Source: Gottschalkia acidurici 9a
GTDB taxonomy: Bacteria; Bacillota; Clostridia; Tissierellales; Gottschalkiaceae
Assembly (NCBI RefSeq): GCF_000299355.1
Contig: NC_018664.1
Location: 2,526,380 to 2,590,379, forward strand
Direction: 5' to 3'
DNA: 64,000 nt
Shown: positions 25,991 through 33,889 of the stretch, in pieces
How positions within the stretch are numbered: position 1 is the first letter of the stretch
Layout: the number at the start of each line of letters is the position of its first letter
Position numbers and translations under genes: made by a program
Notes under the pieces: generated by a model
The model's input: the letters and a program-made list of their open reading frames with translations, nothing else
Told to the model about the DNA's origin: nothing
Database searches by the model: none

Positions 25991-26827
25991 TTAAATTTTT
26001 CTTATACCATTATCAACAAATTCAATCTTTTTCTCTTTTAATAGTCTGCCTACGGCTCTTTTAAAAGCATTTTTACTAATATTTAATTGATCTTTTATTT
26101 CTTCTGGTGAACTACTATCGTTTAAAAACAGTATTCCATCTTCTTCATCTAGCTTATCTAAAATAATTTTTGCATCAGAGTCCATTTGCTTATAAGCCTT
26201 TTCTCTTATGCTTAAGTCTAACTTACCGTCTTCCTTCACCTTAGTTACTCTAGCTTCTACTTGATCTCCTATATTTAAACTTTTACTCAGCTCTTTCATA
26301 GGTATTAATGCATCATATTTATTATCAACTGCTACAAATGCACCTATATCTTCGTTTATACTATATATTGTTCCCTTCACTCTATCATTTTCTTTATATG
26401 GTGAAGTTTCTTCAAGAAAACTATTTACTTTCATTGTCGCACAAAGTCTTTCACTTTTATCTAAGTATAATCCTACTAAGTATTTTTTACCTTTTTTTAT
26501 TTTAGTATTTTGCTCTTTAAATGGTAAAAATAAATCCTTTGGTAATCCCCAATCTAAAAAGGCACCTATTTTAGTTTCTTGTACTACTTCTAAATATGCT
26601 GTTTCGTCAATTGTAATCATTGGATTATCAGTTGTAGCTATAAGTCTATCTTCTGAATCTTTATACACGAAAACTTCTATAGTGTCACCTAACTCAGTTC
26701 CTTGTGGCACCTGCTTCCTTGGTAATAAGACTCCTTTCTCATCTCTATTATTTCTTGAATTTAAATATACTCCTATATCAGTCTTTTTTATAACACTTAA
26801 TTTTTGTTTTTGTCCAATCTCTATCAT
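25991..26827 (-). CDS. CvfB-like S1 RNA-binding protein
   Basis: A 278-aa cytoplasmic protein with successive S1-type OB folds (residues ~5-60, 70-135, 145-210) and a C-terminal winged-helix domain (SPEEIKDQLNISKNAFKRAVG). This architecture defines CvfB/YitL, an RNA-binding virulence and translation modulator in Firmicutes. It begins just after the mscL stop, with the GGAGG site overlapping the end of mscL, so the two are probably translationally linked. Confidence 0.88.
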   Translation of the reverse strand: MIEIGQKQKLSVIKKTDIGVYLNSRNNRDEKGVLLPRKQVPQGTELGDTIEVFVYKDSEDRLIATTDNPMITIDETAYLEVVQETKIGAFLDWGLPKDLFLPFKEQNTKIKKGKKYLVGLYLDKSERLCATMKVNSFLEETSPYKENDRVKGTIYSINEDIGAFVAVDNKYDALIPMKELSKSLNIGDQVEARVTKVKEDGKLDLSIREKAYKQMDSDAKIILDKLDEEDGILFLNDSSSPEEIKDQLNISKNAFKRAVGRLLKEKKIEFVDNGIRKI

Positions 26828-26836
26828 TTCTTTAAT

Positions 26837-27292
26837 TTATACCTCCATATTCGATGTTTGTTCTAAGTTAGATGTACAGTTTGGACACTTAGTGGCCTCT
26901 TTAGCTATATCCGTAATACAATAAGGGCACTTCTTTGTAGTAGCATCCTCTACCTCATCTTTTTTCTTAGAAAAACGACTTAGTTGTTTAACCATTATAA
27001 ATATACAAAAAGATATAATTATAAAATCAACTACATTATTTATAAAAGTACCATAATTTAATGTAGCAGCTCCAGCTTTTTTTGCTTCTTCTAAGGTACT
27101 ATAACTTTTATCACCAAAGGCAATAAATAAATTTGAAAAGTCTACCTTTCCAAGTAATAGTCCTATTATAGGCATTATTACATCGTTAACTAGAGAAGTA
27201 ACTATTTTACCAAAAGCTCCTCCTATTATTACCCCTATAGCTAAGTCTACTATACTTCCTCTCAAAGCAAATTCCTTGAACTCTTTAAGCAT
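26837..27292 (-). CDS. mscL: Large-conductance mechanosensitive channel MscL
   Basis: A 151-aa channel subunit that opens under membrane tension during hypo-osmotic shock. The N-terminus [20 protein letters not shown] and TM1 are classic MscL; TM2 is at about residues 85-103. After the usual C-terminal helix it carries an extra zinc-ribbon-like tail with two CxxC pairs (CPYC and CPNC), a variant seen in some Firmicutes and bacteroidetes. It is 10 bp upstream of the CvfB gene. Confidence 0.95.
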   Translation of the reverse strand: MLKEFKEFALRGSIVDLAIGVIIGGAFGKIVTSLVNDVIMPIIGLLLGKVDFSNLFIAFGDKSYSTLEEAKKAGAATLNYGTFINNVVDFIIISFCIFIMVKQLSRFSKKKDEVEDATTKKCPYCITDIAKEATKCPNCTSNLEQTSNMEV

Positions 27293-27473
27293 ATATTTTA
27301 ACTCCTTCCTAACTTAATAATATACTCATAGTTAGACCCTAGTCTATTATACCCTATTTTTTATTTTTCTAAAATGTGAAATACGTTATGTTCTAATGAA
27401 CTTAAGTTGATTAATTGAATTATGCTAGATGTGTTATTTAAGTTATGATATAGTTGTTATGAGGTGATATACT

Positions 27474-27791
27474 ATGTTTACAGAAGCTTATGTTATACAT
27501 GTACCCGATGCAGATGCTAGTACTCATAAAACTTTACTTTCTACTGATACTTATAAATTTATTGGAGTTTTAGTCAAAGACTACGATCAAGCTTTAAATG
27601 AATGTCTGAAACTAGTTGAAGAAGAGAATGTTAACTGTATAATTCTTTGTGCTGGCTTTTCAAATGAAAATGTAGGAGACATTTCAAAAGCTGTCGGGGA
27701 TTCTGTTGCTGTTAGTGTAGTTAGAGGTGACGGGCCTGGAAATAAAATAGTTTCAAAATGTATAGAAGAAGCTGGATGGTTTAATAGTTAG
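27474..27791 (+). CDS. DUF6506-type conserved hypothetical protein
   Basis: A 105-aa soluble protein, alpha/beta by appearance (VNCIILCAGFSNENVGDIS; VAVSVVRGDGPGNKIVSKC). I recognise it as a DUF6506-like family; no function is known to me. The ribosome site GAGGTGAT precedes ATG 27474. It is alone between a divergent mscL operon and a bidirectional terminator. Confidence 0.7.
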   Translation: MFTEAYVIHVPDADASTHKTLLSTDTYKFIGVLVKDYDQALNECLKLVEEENVNCIILCAGFSNENVGDISKAVGDSVAVSVVRGDGPGNKIVSKCIEEAGWFNS

Positions 27792-27800
27792 GTATGCAAT

Positions 27801-27846
27801 AATATAAAAATACTAAGGTAATTTCTTACCTTAGTATTTTTATATT
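27801..27846. terminator. Bidirectional terminator between DUF6506 and cheX genes
   Basis: A perfect 21-bp stem (27801-27821 with 27826-27846) with A and T runs built into its outer ends; it serves both convergent genes. Confidence 0.9.
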
Positions 27847-27847
27847 A

Positions 27848-28300
27848 TTATTCTATTGATATGTTAATTGCAATTGTTATATCATTAGCTATCATGTTAA
27901 TACATATAATCTCTTTAGTATTTACCTTAATATTTATATCTTTTCCCATAACTAATACAGGTGTTGATATATCTGTTGTAAGTCCTTGATTTGAGTAGTT
28001 CATACTTGCATTTGCAGTTAACATATTTGATAGCTCAGAAATAGCACTTTGAGCCATATCATTTAGTTCATCTACAGGCATTCCCATCATCATCTGAGAA
28101 GCTACTTTTTTAGCTCCTTCCTCTTCCATTATGTATATAACGTTTCCTTTTATATCTCCAGTAATCCCAACTGTTATTGCTATTCCTGCCCCATTTATTT
28201 TATCTTTTAGTAAAATTTCTCCTTTTTCAGTTTGAAAACCCAATTGAGGCATTATAGTATTAAAAGATTCTAAGAAAGGATTTATAAGTTTTACATCCAT
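27848..28300 (-). CDS. cheX: Chemotaxis phosphatase CheX
   Basis: A 150-aa cytoplasmic protein of the CheC/CheX/FliY family that dephosphorylates CheY-P. The catalytic ExxN motif is visible in AISELSNMLTANASM (E and N), present once as in CheX. The start ATG has AAAGGGGAT upstream. It is monocistronic; its partners here could be the chemoreceptors at 32-37 kb. Confidence 0.85.
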   Translation of the reverse strand: MDVKLINPFLESFNTIMPQLGFQTEKGEILLKDKINGAGIAITVGITGDIKGNVIYIMEEEGAKKVASQMMMGMPVDELNDMAQSAISELSNMLTANASMNYSNQGLTTDISTPVLVMGKDINIKVNTKEIICINMIANDITIAINISIE

Positions 28301-28419
28301 TATGATTATCCCCTTTCAACATTTAGTCTTATTCAATATTAAGTAAGTTTTAATAAATTTCCCCTACTATGATCTGTAATTATTAATACTTACTACCTAT
28401 TTTAACATATATATAAGCA

Positions 28420-28449
28420 AAAAAATACCTAAGTAAAATCACTTAGGCG
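28420..28449 (-). terminator. Terminator of the 92-aa hypothetical gene
   Basis: A 7-bp stem CCTAAGT/ACTTAGG (28428-28434 with 28441-28447) with a T run on the minus strand. Confidence 0.7.
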
Positions 28450-28466
28450 TTTCTTCTAAAATATAT

Positions 28467-28745
28467 TTATATGGCATTGTTCTCATCTTCATGCACTGGT
28501 ACACAGTTTGTCTTTTCTTTTTCCTTATTTTTAACTAGTTTTAAACTAATATATTCATATATTCTATTATATCTACCTTCACCAAACCCGTATATTTCAT
28601 TCAGTGCTTCTTTATGTAGTGCTATTGTATTATTAACCCCATCCACATATATTTGAGTTATAAATTCCTGTACTTCCGATAAACTCATTTTATCTAACAT
28701 TTTCTTTAATTCACTAGCTTGTCTCCTTTTTGAGCTTCTTATCAC
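28467..28745 (-). CDS. Hypothetical 92-aa helical protein
   Basis: A soluble, mainly helical protein starting with a basic patch (MIRSSKRRQASELKK) followed by SEVQEFITQIYVDGVNN and GFGEGRYNRIYEYISLKL. The start is GTG at 28745 with a strong AGGAGGAG site, and a terminator follows, so it is a genuine transcription unit. I do not recognise the family. Confidence 0.7.
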   Translation of the reverse strand: MIRSSKRRQASELKKMLDKMSLSEVQEFITQIYVDGVNNTIALHKEALNEIYGFGEGRYNRIYEYISLKLVKNKEKEKTNCVPVHEDENNAI

Positions 28746-28928
28746 GTATATCTCCTCCTAATTTTTCAGCATAGACTATTTCCTCTATCTATAAACTCTC
28801 TATTCTACTATATCCTCTTCTATATCTTCATACCTATTTCCTCTTATTTATCAATACTTTCGTCTTCCTTTTATCTATATAATAAATCAGAATTTTATGA
28901 TTTTCAATATAATTTTATTTTAAACTAC

Positions 28929-28964
28929 AAAAGACACCTAGAATTTAATTTCTAGGTGTCTTTT
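28929..28964. terminator. Terminator of the peroxiredoxin gene
   Basis: A perfect 15-bp stem (28929-28943 with 28950-28964) with A and T runs in its outer ends, just after the minus-strand stop codon. Confidence 0.9.
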
Positions 28965-28972
28965 TTGTAATT

Positions 28973-29494
28973 CTATAGTAGTTTGTCTCCTTCATTCCAG
29001 TTTATTGGGCAAAGGCCGCCTGTTTTAAGTGCTTTTAGAACACGTAGCGTTTCGTCTACATTTCTACCTACGTTTAGGTCATGTACTACTGAGTATTTCA
29101 CTTGTCCTTCCGGGTCTATAATAAATAGTCCTCTTAATGCTATTCCTTCATCTTCTATAAGAACTCCATAGTCTGTTGCTACCTTTTTAGTTAAGTCTGA
29201 AGCTAGTGGGAAGTTTAATTTTCCTAGATCTCCACTTATCCAAGCTTTGTGTGAATGTTCACTATCTATACTTACTCCTAATATTTCTGCATTATCAGCT
29301 TCAAAATCTTTTTTTCTTTCACTATATGCTGTGATTTCTGTTGGACACACAAAAGTAAAATCTAGTGGATAGAAAAATAACACTAACCATTTTCCTTTAT
29401 AGTCTGATAATTTAGCTTCTCCAAATCCTTCTCCGTTTCCTAATGCAGTTTTCATTGTAAAATCTGGTGCTGGTTTTCCAACTAATCTTGACAT
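28973..29494 (-). CDS. 2-Cys peroxiredoxin (AhpC/Prx1 type)
   Basis: A 173-aa thioredoxin-fold peroxidase reducing H2O2 and organic hydroperoxides. The peroxidatic Cys is in LDFTFVCPTEITAYS and the resolving Cys in GGLCPINWNEGD near the C-terminus, so it is a typical 2-Cys enzyme. ATG 29494 has GGGGAGGA upstream. A PerR-box-like sequence at 29632-29646 lies 138 bp upstream, matching PerR control. No AhpF is adjacent. Confidence 0.93.
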   Translation of the reverse strand: MSRLVGKPAPDFTMKTALGNGEGFGEAKLSDYKGKWLVLFFYPLDFTFVCPTEITAYSERKKDFEADNAEILGVSIDSEHSHKAWISGDLGKLNFPLASDLTKKVATDYGVLIEDEGIALRGLFIIDPEGQVKYSVVHDLNVGRNVDETLRVLKALKTGGLCPINWNEGDKLL

Positions 29495-29631
29495 AATTAA
29501 ATTCCTCCCCTGTATTTTTTATTTTATTATATTTATTATTTACCACATATATCTAATATAAACCTAAATAATATAATTTTTTGTAAATTATATTAATATG
29601 TAATTATTACTTTTCAACTTCGATTACATGT

Positions 29632-29646
29632 TTGTAATGATTACAT
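29632..29646. promoter_or_regulatory. PerR-box-like operator between peroxiredoxin and carbonic anhydrase genes
   Basis: TTGTAATGATTACAT matches the PerR consensus TTATAATnATTATAA at 12 of 15 positions. The octamer GATTACAT occurs twice nearby (29622-29629 and 29639-29646). The perR gene itself is 2.4 kb away with a better box. Confidence 0.6.
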
Positions 29647-29737
29647 CTTTATTATATATCATCTATTATAAATGTCAATAGTATATCTCAAAATATGTTA
29701 TAATTATTGTATGCTTTTAATAGAGGAGGTAAGAACC

Positions 29738-30301
29738 ATGAGTGCTCTTTATGAAATATTAAAATTCAATAAGGATTTTGTTGACAACAAAGAATATGAA
29801 GCTTTTGAAACTACCAAGTATCCTGATAAAAAAATAGTAATATTATCGTGTATGGATACTAGATTAACTGAACTTTTGCCAAAAGCTTTAAACATCAAAA
29901 ATGGAGATGCTAAGTTTATAAAAAATGCCGGTGCTGTTATTGCACATCCTTTTGGCAGTATTATGAGAAGTATATTAATAGCTTTATATGAACTTAAAGC
30001 AGAAGAAGTCTTTGTAATAGGCCATTCTGGATGTGGGATGAGCAATGTTGATCCTAAAGCTATGATAGATAGTATGATAGCTTCAGGTATATCTAAAGAC
30101 ACTATAAATACTCTAGAATACTCTGGGATAAATCTTAACGAGTGGTTACATGGCTTTGGATGTGTATATGATTCTGTAAAAAATACAGTTGAAATAATAA
30201 AAAATCATCCTTTAATGTCTCCTAAAGTATCTGTTCATGGTCTTATCATGGATCCCAAAACTGGTGAGTTAGATCTAGTAGTAGATGGGAATAAAAATTA
30301 A
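29738..30301 (+). CDS. Beta-class carbonic anhydrase
   Basis: A 187-aa zinc enzyme interconverting CO2 and bicarbonate. The zinc and catalytic ligands are in SCMDTRLTELL (Cys, Asp-Arg dyad) and GHSGCGMSNVD (His, Cys). The frame opens at 29672, but AGAGGAGGT at 29722-29731 places the start at ATG 29738. Beta-type family members of this length are common in clostridia. A terminator follows. Confidence 0.92.
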   Translation: MSALYEILKFNKDFVDNKEYEAFETTKYPDKKIVILSCMDTRLTELLPKALNIKNGDAKFIKNAGAVIAHPFGSIMRSILIALYELKAEEVFVIGHSGCGMSNVDPKAMIDSMIASGISKDTINTLEYSGINLNEWLHGFGCVYDSVKNTVEIIKNHPLMSPKVSVHGLIMDPKTGELDLVVDGNKN

Positions 30302-30320
30302 CTAGTTATTAATAATAAAT

Positions 30321-30365
30321 ATACCCTAGAGATAGTCAAAATTATCTATCTCTAGGGTATATTTT
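30321..30365 (+). terminator. Terminator of the carbonic anhydrase gene
   Basis: A perfect 15-bp stem (30321-30335 with 30346-30360) followed by ATTTTAT, 20 bp after the stop codon. Confidence 0.88.
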
Positions 30366-30373
30366 ATGCCACT

Positions 30374-30413
30374 TTAATTTAATTTAAGTTATTATAAAGT
30401 TAAATTAAATTAA
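30374..30413. repeat. AT-only inverted repeat
   Basis: TTAATTTAATTTAA (30374-30387) and TTAAATTAAATTAA (30400-30413) form a 14-bp perfect stem of A and T only, between the carbonic anhydrase terminator and the toxin promoter. Function unknown. Confidence 0.6.
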
Positions 30414-30494
30414 TCTTGTTTATTACTTTGTCTAAATCATACGCTTTACTTTATAAATATAATACATTTATGCTTTATCATTGTCCTTTATTCA

Positions 30495-30523
30495 TTGCCA
30501 AATGTTACATAAAATTATATAAT
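30495..30523 (+). promoter_or_regulatory. Sigma-A promoter of the small cationic peptide (candidate toxin) gene
   Basis: -35 TTGCCA (30495-30500), 17-bp spacer, -10 TATAAT (30518-30523). Predicted start near 30530 gives a leader of about 35 nt in which CCTCTT (30531-30536) can pair with AAGGGG (30549-30554) of the ribosome site. Confidence 0.8.
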
Positions 30524-30562
30524 TATGGTGCCTCTTTTATTGTACTTGAAGGGGGGTGCCGA

Positions 30563-30582
30563 GTTTGAAGAGATTAACACGC
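30563..30582 (+). repeat. Direct repeat copy 1, over the peptide start codon
   Basis: GTTTGAAGAGATTAACACGC. It matches copy 2 (30766-30785) at 17 of 20 positions. Copy 1 contains the TTG start and codons 2-6 of the peptide gene; copy 2 is read on the opposite strand inside the candidate antisense RNA. Confidence 0.9.
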
Positions 30583-30681
30583 ATAGTACACAAGTTAAAA
30601 GTAAGAAGAACTATAAGATATGTTTCCAGCTTAGTCAAATTAATCAACGCAATAATTAATATAGTAAAGTGGTTCATATAG
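30565..30681 (+). CDS. Small cationic amphipathic peptide, candidate type I toxin
   Basis: A 38-aa peptide starting MKRLTRIVHKLKVRRTIR and ending in a hydrophobic half (SLVKLINAIINIVKWFI). It has ten Lys/Arg and no acidic residues. The start is TTG at 30565, eight bases after a strong AAGGGGGGTG site. It has its own promoter and terminator. I recognise no family; it is not Fst, TxpA or Ldr by sequence. A convergent small RNA complementary to its start region suggests a membrane-active toxin held off by antisense RNA. A leaderless bacteriocin or a regulatory peptide are alternatives. Confidence 0.7.
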   Translation: MKRLTRIVHKLKVRRTIRYVSSLVKLINAIINIVKWFI

Positions 30682-30688
30682 AACCAAT

Positions 30689-30715
30689 TAAGAGAGTTTG
30701 CCGACTCTCTTTTTT
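30689..30715 (+). terminator. Terminator of the peptide mRNA, loop UUGCCG
   Basis: Stem AGAGAGT (30691-30697) with ACTCTCT (30704-30710), loop TTGCCG (30698-30703), followed by a T run. The loop is the exact complement of the loop in the antisense RNA terminator. Confidence 0.92.
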
Positions 30716-30721
30716 AACACA

Positions 30722-30759
30722 AAAAAAGAAAAAAGACAGAGTTGCCGCTCTGTCTTTTT
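30722..30759 (-). terminator. Terminator of the candidate antitoxin RNA, loop CGGCAA
   Basis: Stem 30730-30741 with 30748-30759 (12 bp), loop CGGCAA on the minus strand, then a T run from 30734 down to 30721 interrupted by one C. On the plus strand it would also serve as a back-up terminator for the peptide gene. Confidence 0.9.
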
Positions 30760-30765
30760 CGCCTC

Positions 30766-30785
30766 GTTTAAATAAATTAACACGC
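30766..30785 (-). repeat. Direct repeat copy 2, inside the candidate antitoxin RNA
   Basis: Plus-strand sequence GTTTAAATAAATTAACACGC, 17 of 20 identical to copy 1; transcribed from the minus strand it becomes complementary to the peptide start site. Confidence 0.9.
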
Positions 30786-30842
30786 TTTTAATTTATTTTG
30801 TGAAACATTGTTTCCTTTGTTAGTATTACTTTATCTACTATC

Positions 30843-30870
30843 ATTATACTATTTATTATTTATTTGTCAA
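30843..30870 (-). promoter_or_regulatory. Sigma-A promoter of the candidate antitoxin RNA
   Basis: On the minus strand, -35 TTGACA (30865-30870) and -10 TATAAT (30843-30848) with a 16-bp spacer: two perfect hexamers, the strongest promoter in this part of the window. Confidence 0.85.
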
Positions 30871-30965
30871 CTATTTTCCAGGTTTTTTGTACTTATATTC
30901 TTAACTCAATAATCAAATTATTGCTCTACAATCTTACCTTAAGTTTTTATAATACCTTAAAATAT

Positions 30966-31009
30966 AAAAACTCTTGATGCTAGTAATTTTCTAGCATCAA
31001 GAGCCTTTT
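30966..31009. terminator. Terminator of the perR-rubrerythrin operon
   Basis: Perfect 13-bp stem CTCTTGATGCTAG/CTAGCATCAAGAG (30971-30983 with 30991-31003) with T runs on both strands. Confidence 0.92.
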
Positions 31010-31021
31010 TATATTTATATA

Positions 31022-31567
31022 TTAAGCATTAAAATATCTTTTTAATAGTCCTCTAAATCCAGCTCCATGTCTAGCTTCATCTTTTGCCATTTCATGAACT
31101 GTATCGTGGATAGCATCTAAATTAGCTTTTTTAGCAAGTGTTGCTAATTCTTTTTTACCTGCACAAGCTCCGTGCTCAGCGTCTGCTCTTAATTCTAAGT
31201 TACGTTTTGTTGACTCAGTAACAACTTCTCCTAGTAATTCTGCAAATTTAGCAGCATGCTCAGCTTCTTCAAATGCATATCTTGTAAAAGCTTCTCCTAT
31301 TTCTGGATAACCTTCTCTATGAGCTTGTCTTGCCATTGCAAGATACATTCCTACTTCTGTACATTCTCCTACAAAGTTTTGTCTTAATCCTTCTAATATT
31401 TCCTCATCTACACCTTTTGCAATACCTATTCTGTGCTCATCAGCAAAATCTTGATCTCCATCATATGCTGTAAATTGATTGCTTCCTGCTTTACATACTG
31501 GGCATTCTACTGGTGCTTCGCTTCCTTCATGAACATATCCACAAACCTTACATACAAATTTTGACAT
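31022..31567 (-). CDS. Rubrerythrin with N-terminal rubredoxin domain
   Basis: A 181-aa non-haem iron peroxidase protecting anaerobes from H2O2. Residues 1-36 are a rubredoxin-like FeS4 site with two CxxC pairs ([17 protein letters not shown]); the rest is a ferritin-like four-helix domain with [20 protein letters not shown] and [15 protein letters not shown] supplying the diiron ligands, and a second ExxH (DEARHGAGF). Placing rubredoxin at the N-terminus is the reverse-rubrerythrin order. It lies 52 bp after perR and is probably in its operon. Confidence 0.93.
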   Translation of the reverse strand: MSKFVCKVCGYVHEGSEAPVECPVCKAGSNQFTAYDGDQDFADEHRIGIAKGVDEEILEGLRQNFVGECTEVGMYLAMARQAHREGYPEIGEAFTRYAFEEAEHAAKFAELLGEVVTESTKRNLELRADAEHGACAGKKELATLAKKANLDAIHDTVHEMAKDEARHGAGFRGLLKRYFNA

Positions 31568-31619
31568 AATCTCTCATTCTCCTTTTTATATGTGTATTTT
31601 TTATTATTTATTATAATTA

Positions 31620-32039
31620 TTAATTATATTTTAAGCATTTTTCACAACATCCAAAGTAATAAAAGTTCTTTTCATTCACTTTGAAATCCTCAAGACCCTT
31701 GATGTTTACACTATCCTCATCTAATTTAAAGTCATATATTTCTCCACAATTTGTACATTTAAAATGTCCATGAGTTGTTACATCTGCATCGTATCTTGTT
31801 TCTCCTTCTTCTATAGTAATTACTCTTGCGACATCTTTTTCAATAAGTGAATTTAAAGTATTATAAACTGTAGTTTTTGATAAGGTCGGAATCTCTTTTA
31901 CAAGTTCAGTGTAAATCTTATCAACTGTAGGATGATTTTTATTTTTTACTAAATATTCAAGTATCTTTATTCTTGGGTAAGAGGGTTTTATATTATTTTC
32001 AACTAAATGATTTTTTATATTTTCTAAACTATAATCCAT
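31620..32039 (-). CDS. perR: Fur family peroxide-responsive repressor PerR
   Basis: A 139-aa Fur-family metalloregulator. The winged helix is N-terminal (SYPRIKILEYLVKNKNHPTVDKIY is the helix-turn-helix area); VTTHGHFKCTNCGEIYD holds metal-site His residues and the first structural CxxC, FGCCEKCLKYN the second. PerR rather than Fur is inferred from the adjacent rubrerythrin, the PerR box in its own promoter, and the peroxiredoxin nearby. It is expected to sense H2O2 by metal-catalysed His oxidation. Confidence 0.88.
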   Translation of the reverse strand: MDYSLENIKNHLVENNIKPSYPRIKILEYLVKNKNHPTVDKIYTELVKEIPTLSKTTVYNTLNSLIEKDVARVITIEEGETRYDADVTTHGHFKCTNCGEIYDFKLDEDSVNIKGLEDFKVNEKNFYYFGCCEKCLKYN

Positions 32040-32074
32040 TTATGACCCCTCCGTTTTCTGTAATCATTTTCACT

Positions 32075-32089
32075 TTGTAATGATTATAA
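32075..32089 (-). promoter_or_regulatory. PerR box in the perR promoter
   Basis: TTGTAATGATTATAA matches the consensus TTATAATnATTATAA at 14 of 15 positions and sits just downstream of the -10 box, at the predicted start site, so PerR should repress its own operon. Confidence 0.85.
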
Positions 32090-32093
32090 TTTA

Positions 32094-32121
32094 ATTATAT
32101 ATGATTTTTTAAATTTGTCAA
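32094..32121 (-). promoter_or_regulatory. Sigma-A promoter of perR-rubrerythrin operon
   Basis: On the minus strand, -35 TTGACA (32116-32121) and -10 TATAAT (32094-32099) with a 16-bp spacer. Confidence 0.85.
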
Positions 32122-32151
32122 CATCTTTTTTTAAATTTTAATTGTTTTATA

Positions 32152-33843
32152 TTATTCTATTATAAATTCATCTACTTTACTCTTCAAATCGTTAGCATTA
32201 TTTTTCATTTCCTCTATCTTTGATGTTACTTTTTCTATCGAATATAATTGTTCTTCTATCGAAGCTGCCACCTCTTCTGATGATGCCGATGTACTTTCTA
32301 CCGATTCAAGCATCATTTCAAATAATTCAGATAATTTATTCATCCCCTTGGTGACCTCACTAAAAACTATAGAAACTTCTTCTACTTTTTGTGAACTTAA
32401 TAAATTTGCCTTTCTAGTTTCTTCTATTTCCTCACTTATTCTCACTATAGTCTTTGACTGTGACACCATATTGTCGATATTTAGACCCATTGAATTTACG
32501 CTTTCTGATGTCTCTTTTTGCATTTGCTCTATAAGAACTGAAATCTTATTAGTAGCATTTTCAGATTCCTCTGCCAGTTTTCTAATCTCTTCAGCAACTA
32601 CTGAGAATCCTCTTCCATGTTCTCCTGCCCTTGCTGATTCTATTGACGCATTAAGAGCTAATAAGTTAGTTTGAGACGATATATTTGATATTATATCTAC
32701 GATATTGCCAATATTGGTAGCAGTACTATCAAGCCTTGTTATAGATTCCTTTGCTATATTTATATCATCTGTAATTAATTTAAGCTGAGAAACTGCATCA
32801 TTAATAGTAACAATCATTTTTTGTGTTAATTCATTAGAAGCCATAGCTGATTTTTCAGACTCCTTAATGCTTTCAATTCCTATGCTTATTTGATCATTAT
32901 TTTCTTTAATACTACTCATTATTGTTCTGGCTGTCTCACTTTGCATAGTAGTTTCATGCGCGACATCATTTGTGGCAATTGACACCTGTTCTACTGATTT
33001 ATTTAGCTTCTGAGTAATTTCATATACTTCTTCTGACATATTGTTTGATTCGTAGGTCATATTTTTTACTAAAAGTATGATATTTTGTATTCGTTCGGTG
33101 AATATATTAAAGTACTTACTTATATCCCCTACTTCATCTCTAGAATTATCATTTATTCTAGATGTAAGATCACTTTCTCCTTCAGAAATATTTTTAAATA
33201 CTTTTACTAAGTTAGATAGCTTATTTACCACATATAATCTAATAATTATCATAGATATTATTGTAATTACTATAAGTATAGTAAATAAAACATTGCTAAT
33301 AACTTTTAGTTGCAAAAGCTTTTTGTCAATTACTTGATTTCCAGCTTCAAAGTCTTTGTTTGCTTTGTCCAATAATATATCTACTTCCTGTTGTATATTT
33401 TCAGAAAAAGGATCGAATCTTTCCATATACGTGTTCCCTTCGTCTGTACCTTTCTCTATATATGCATTAGCCATATCTATCCCAACTTTATAGTAATCAT
33501 CTAAGCTAGTTCTTAATTCATTTATAAATTTGTCTTCTATTCCATAATCTTTTAGTTCATTAATTATATTTTTTGCATCTTTATAGAAAGTCTCGGCTTC
33601 ATCAAATCCATCGTCAAATCCCGGTTTAGCTTTTGTGGCTGATATATCAGTAAGCCATTGTTGAATCTGAATAATGTCTTTTTGAAGTGTCAACGACTTA
33701 ATCATCAAAGGCGTATTGATGCTTTTATGCAATTCAGTATTTTTCTCTAGACTTGAAATGTGAACAAAAGAAAAAAACATCGAGAATATAGATGTTAAAA
33801 TTATTAGTAATAATAGTCCATTAGTTTTCATTTTTATTTTCAT
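32152..33843 (-). CDS. Methyl-accepting chemotaxis protein, four-helix-bundle sensor type
   Basis: A 563-aa chemoreceptor. TM1 is at about 8-28 and TM2 at about 180-203; between them is an all-helical ligand domain (~150 residues) rather than a Cache fold. HAMP follows (~205-258), then a signalling domain whose hairpin tip reads [21 protein letters not shown]. Ligand unknown. It lies ~90 bp downstream of the HD-GYP gene on the same strand. Confidence 0.92.
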   Translation of the reverse strand: MKIKMKTNGLLLLIILTSIFSMFFSFVHISSLEKNTELHKSINTPLMIKSLTLQKDIIQIQQWLTDISATKAKPGFDDGFDEAETFYKDAKNIINELKDYGIEDKFINELRTSLDDYYKVGIDMANAYIEKGTDEGNTYMERFDPFSENIQQEVDILLDKANKDFEAGNQVIDKKLLQLKVISNVLFTILIVITIISMIIIRLYVVNKLSNLVKVFKNISEGESDLTSRINDNSRDEVGDISKYFNIFTERIQNIILLVKNMTYESNNMSEEVYEITQKLNKSVEQVSIATNDVAHETTMQSETARTIMSSIKENNDQISIGIESIKESEKSAMASNELTQKMIVTINDAVSQLKLITDDINIAKESITRLDSTATNIGNIVDIISNISSQTNLLALNASIESARAGEHGRGFSVVAEEIRKLAEESENATNKISVLIEQMQKETSESVNSMGLNIDNMVSQSKTIVRISEEIEETRKANLLSSQKVEEVSIVFSEVTKGMNKLSELFEMMLESVESTSASSEEVAASIEEQLYSIEKVTSKIEEMKNNANDLKSKVDEFIIE

Positions 33844-33889
33844 ATTCTATCTCCTTTACTATTTGTATTTTCATTTAAATAACAAGCTT

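Larger units (their letters stand above)
30722..30836 (-). ncRNA. Candidate antisense/antitoxin small RNA (~115 nt)
   Basis: Bounded by a consensus promoter (30843-30870) and a strong terminator (30722-30759) on the minus strand, with no ORF longer than six codons. Its middle covers direct repeat copy 2, so it carries the complement of the peptide gene's start region (17 Watson-Crick pairs, 2 G-U, 1 mismatch over 20 nt). A small 5-bp hairpin (GAAAC/GTTTC) lies near its 5' end. Ends are predicted, not mapped. Confidence 0.7.

Noticed and set aside
30813-30830. Six-codon ORF in the candidate antitoxin RNA
   Set aside because: It has an AAAGGA-like site and ATG but ends after six codons; the RNA's repeat and terminator-loop complementarity explain it better as non-coding.
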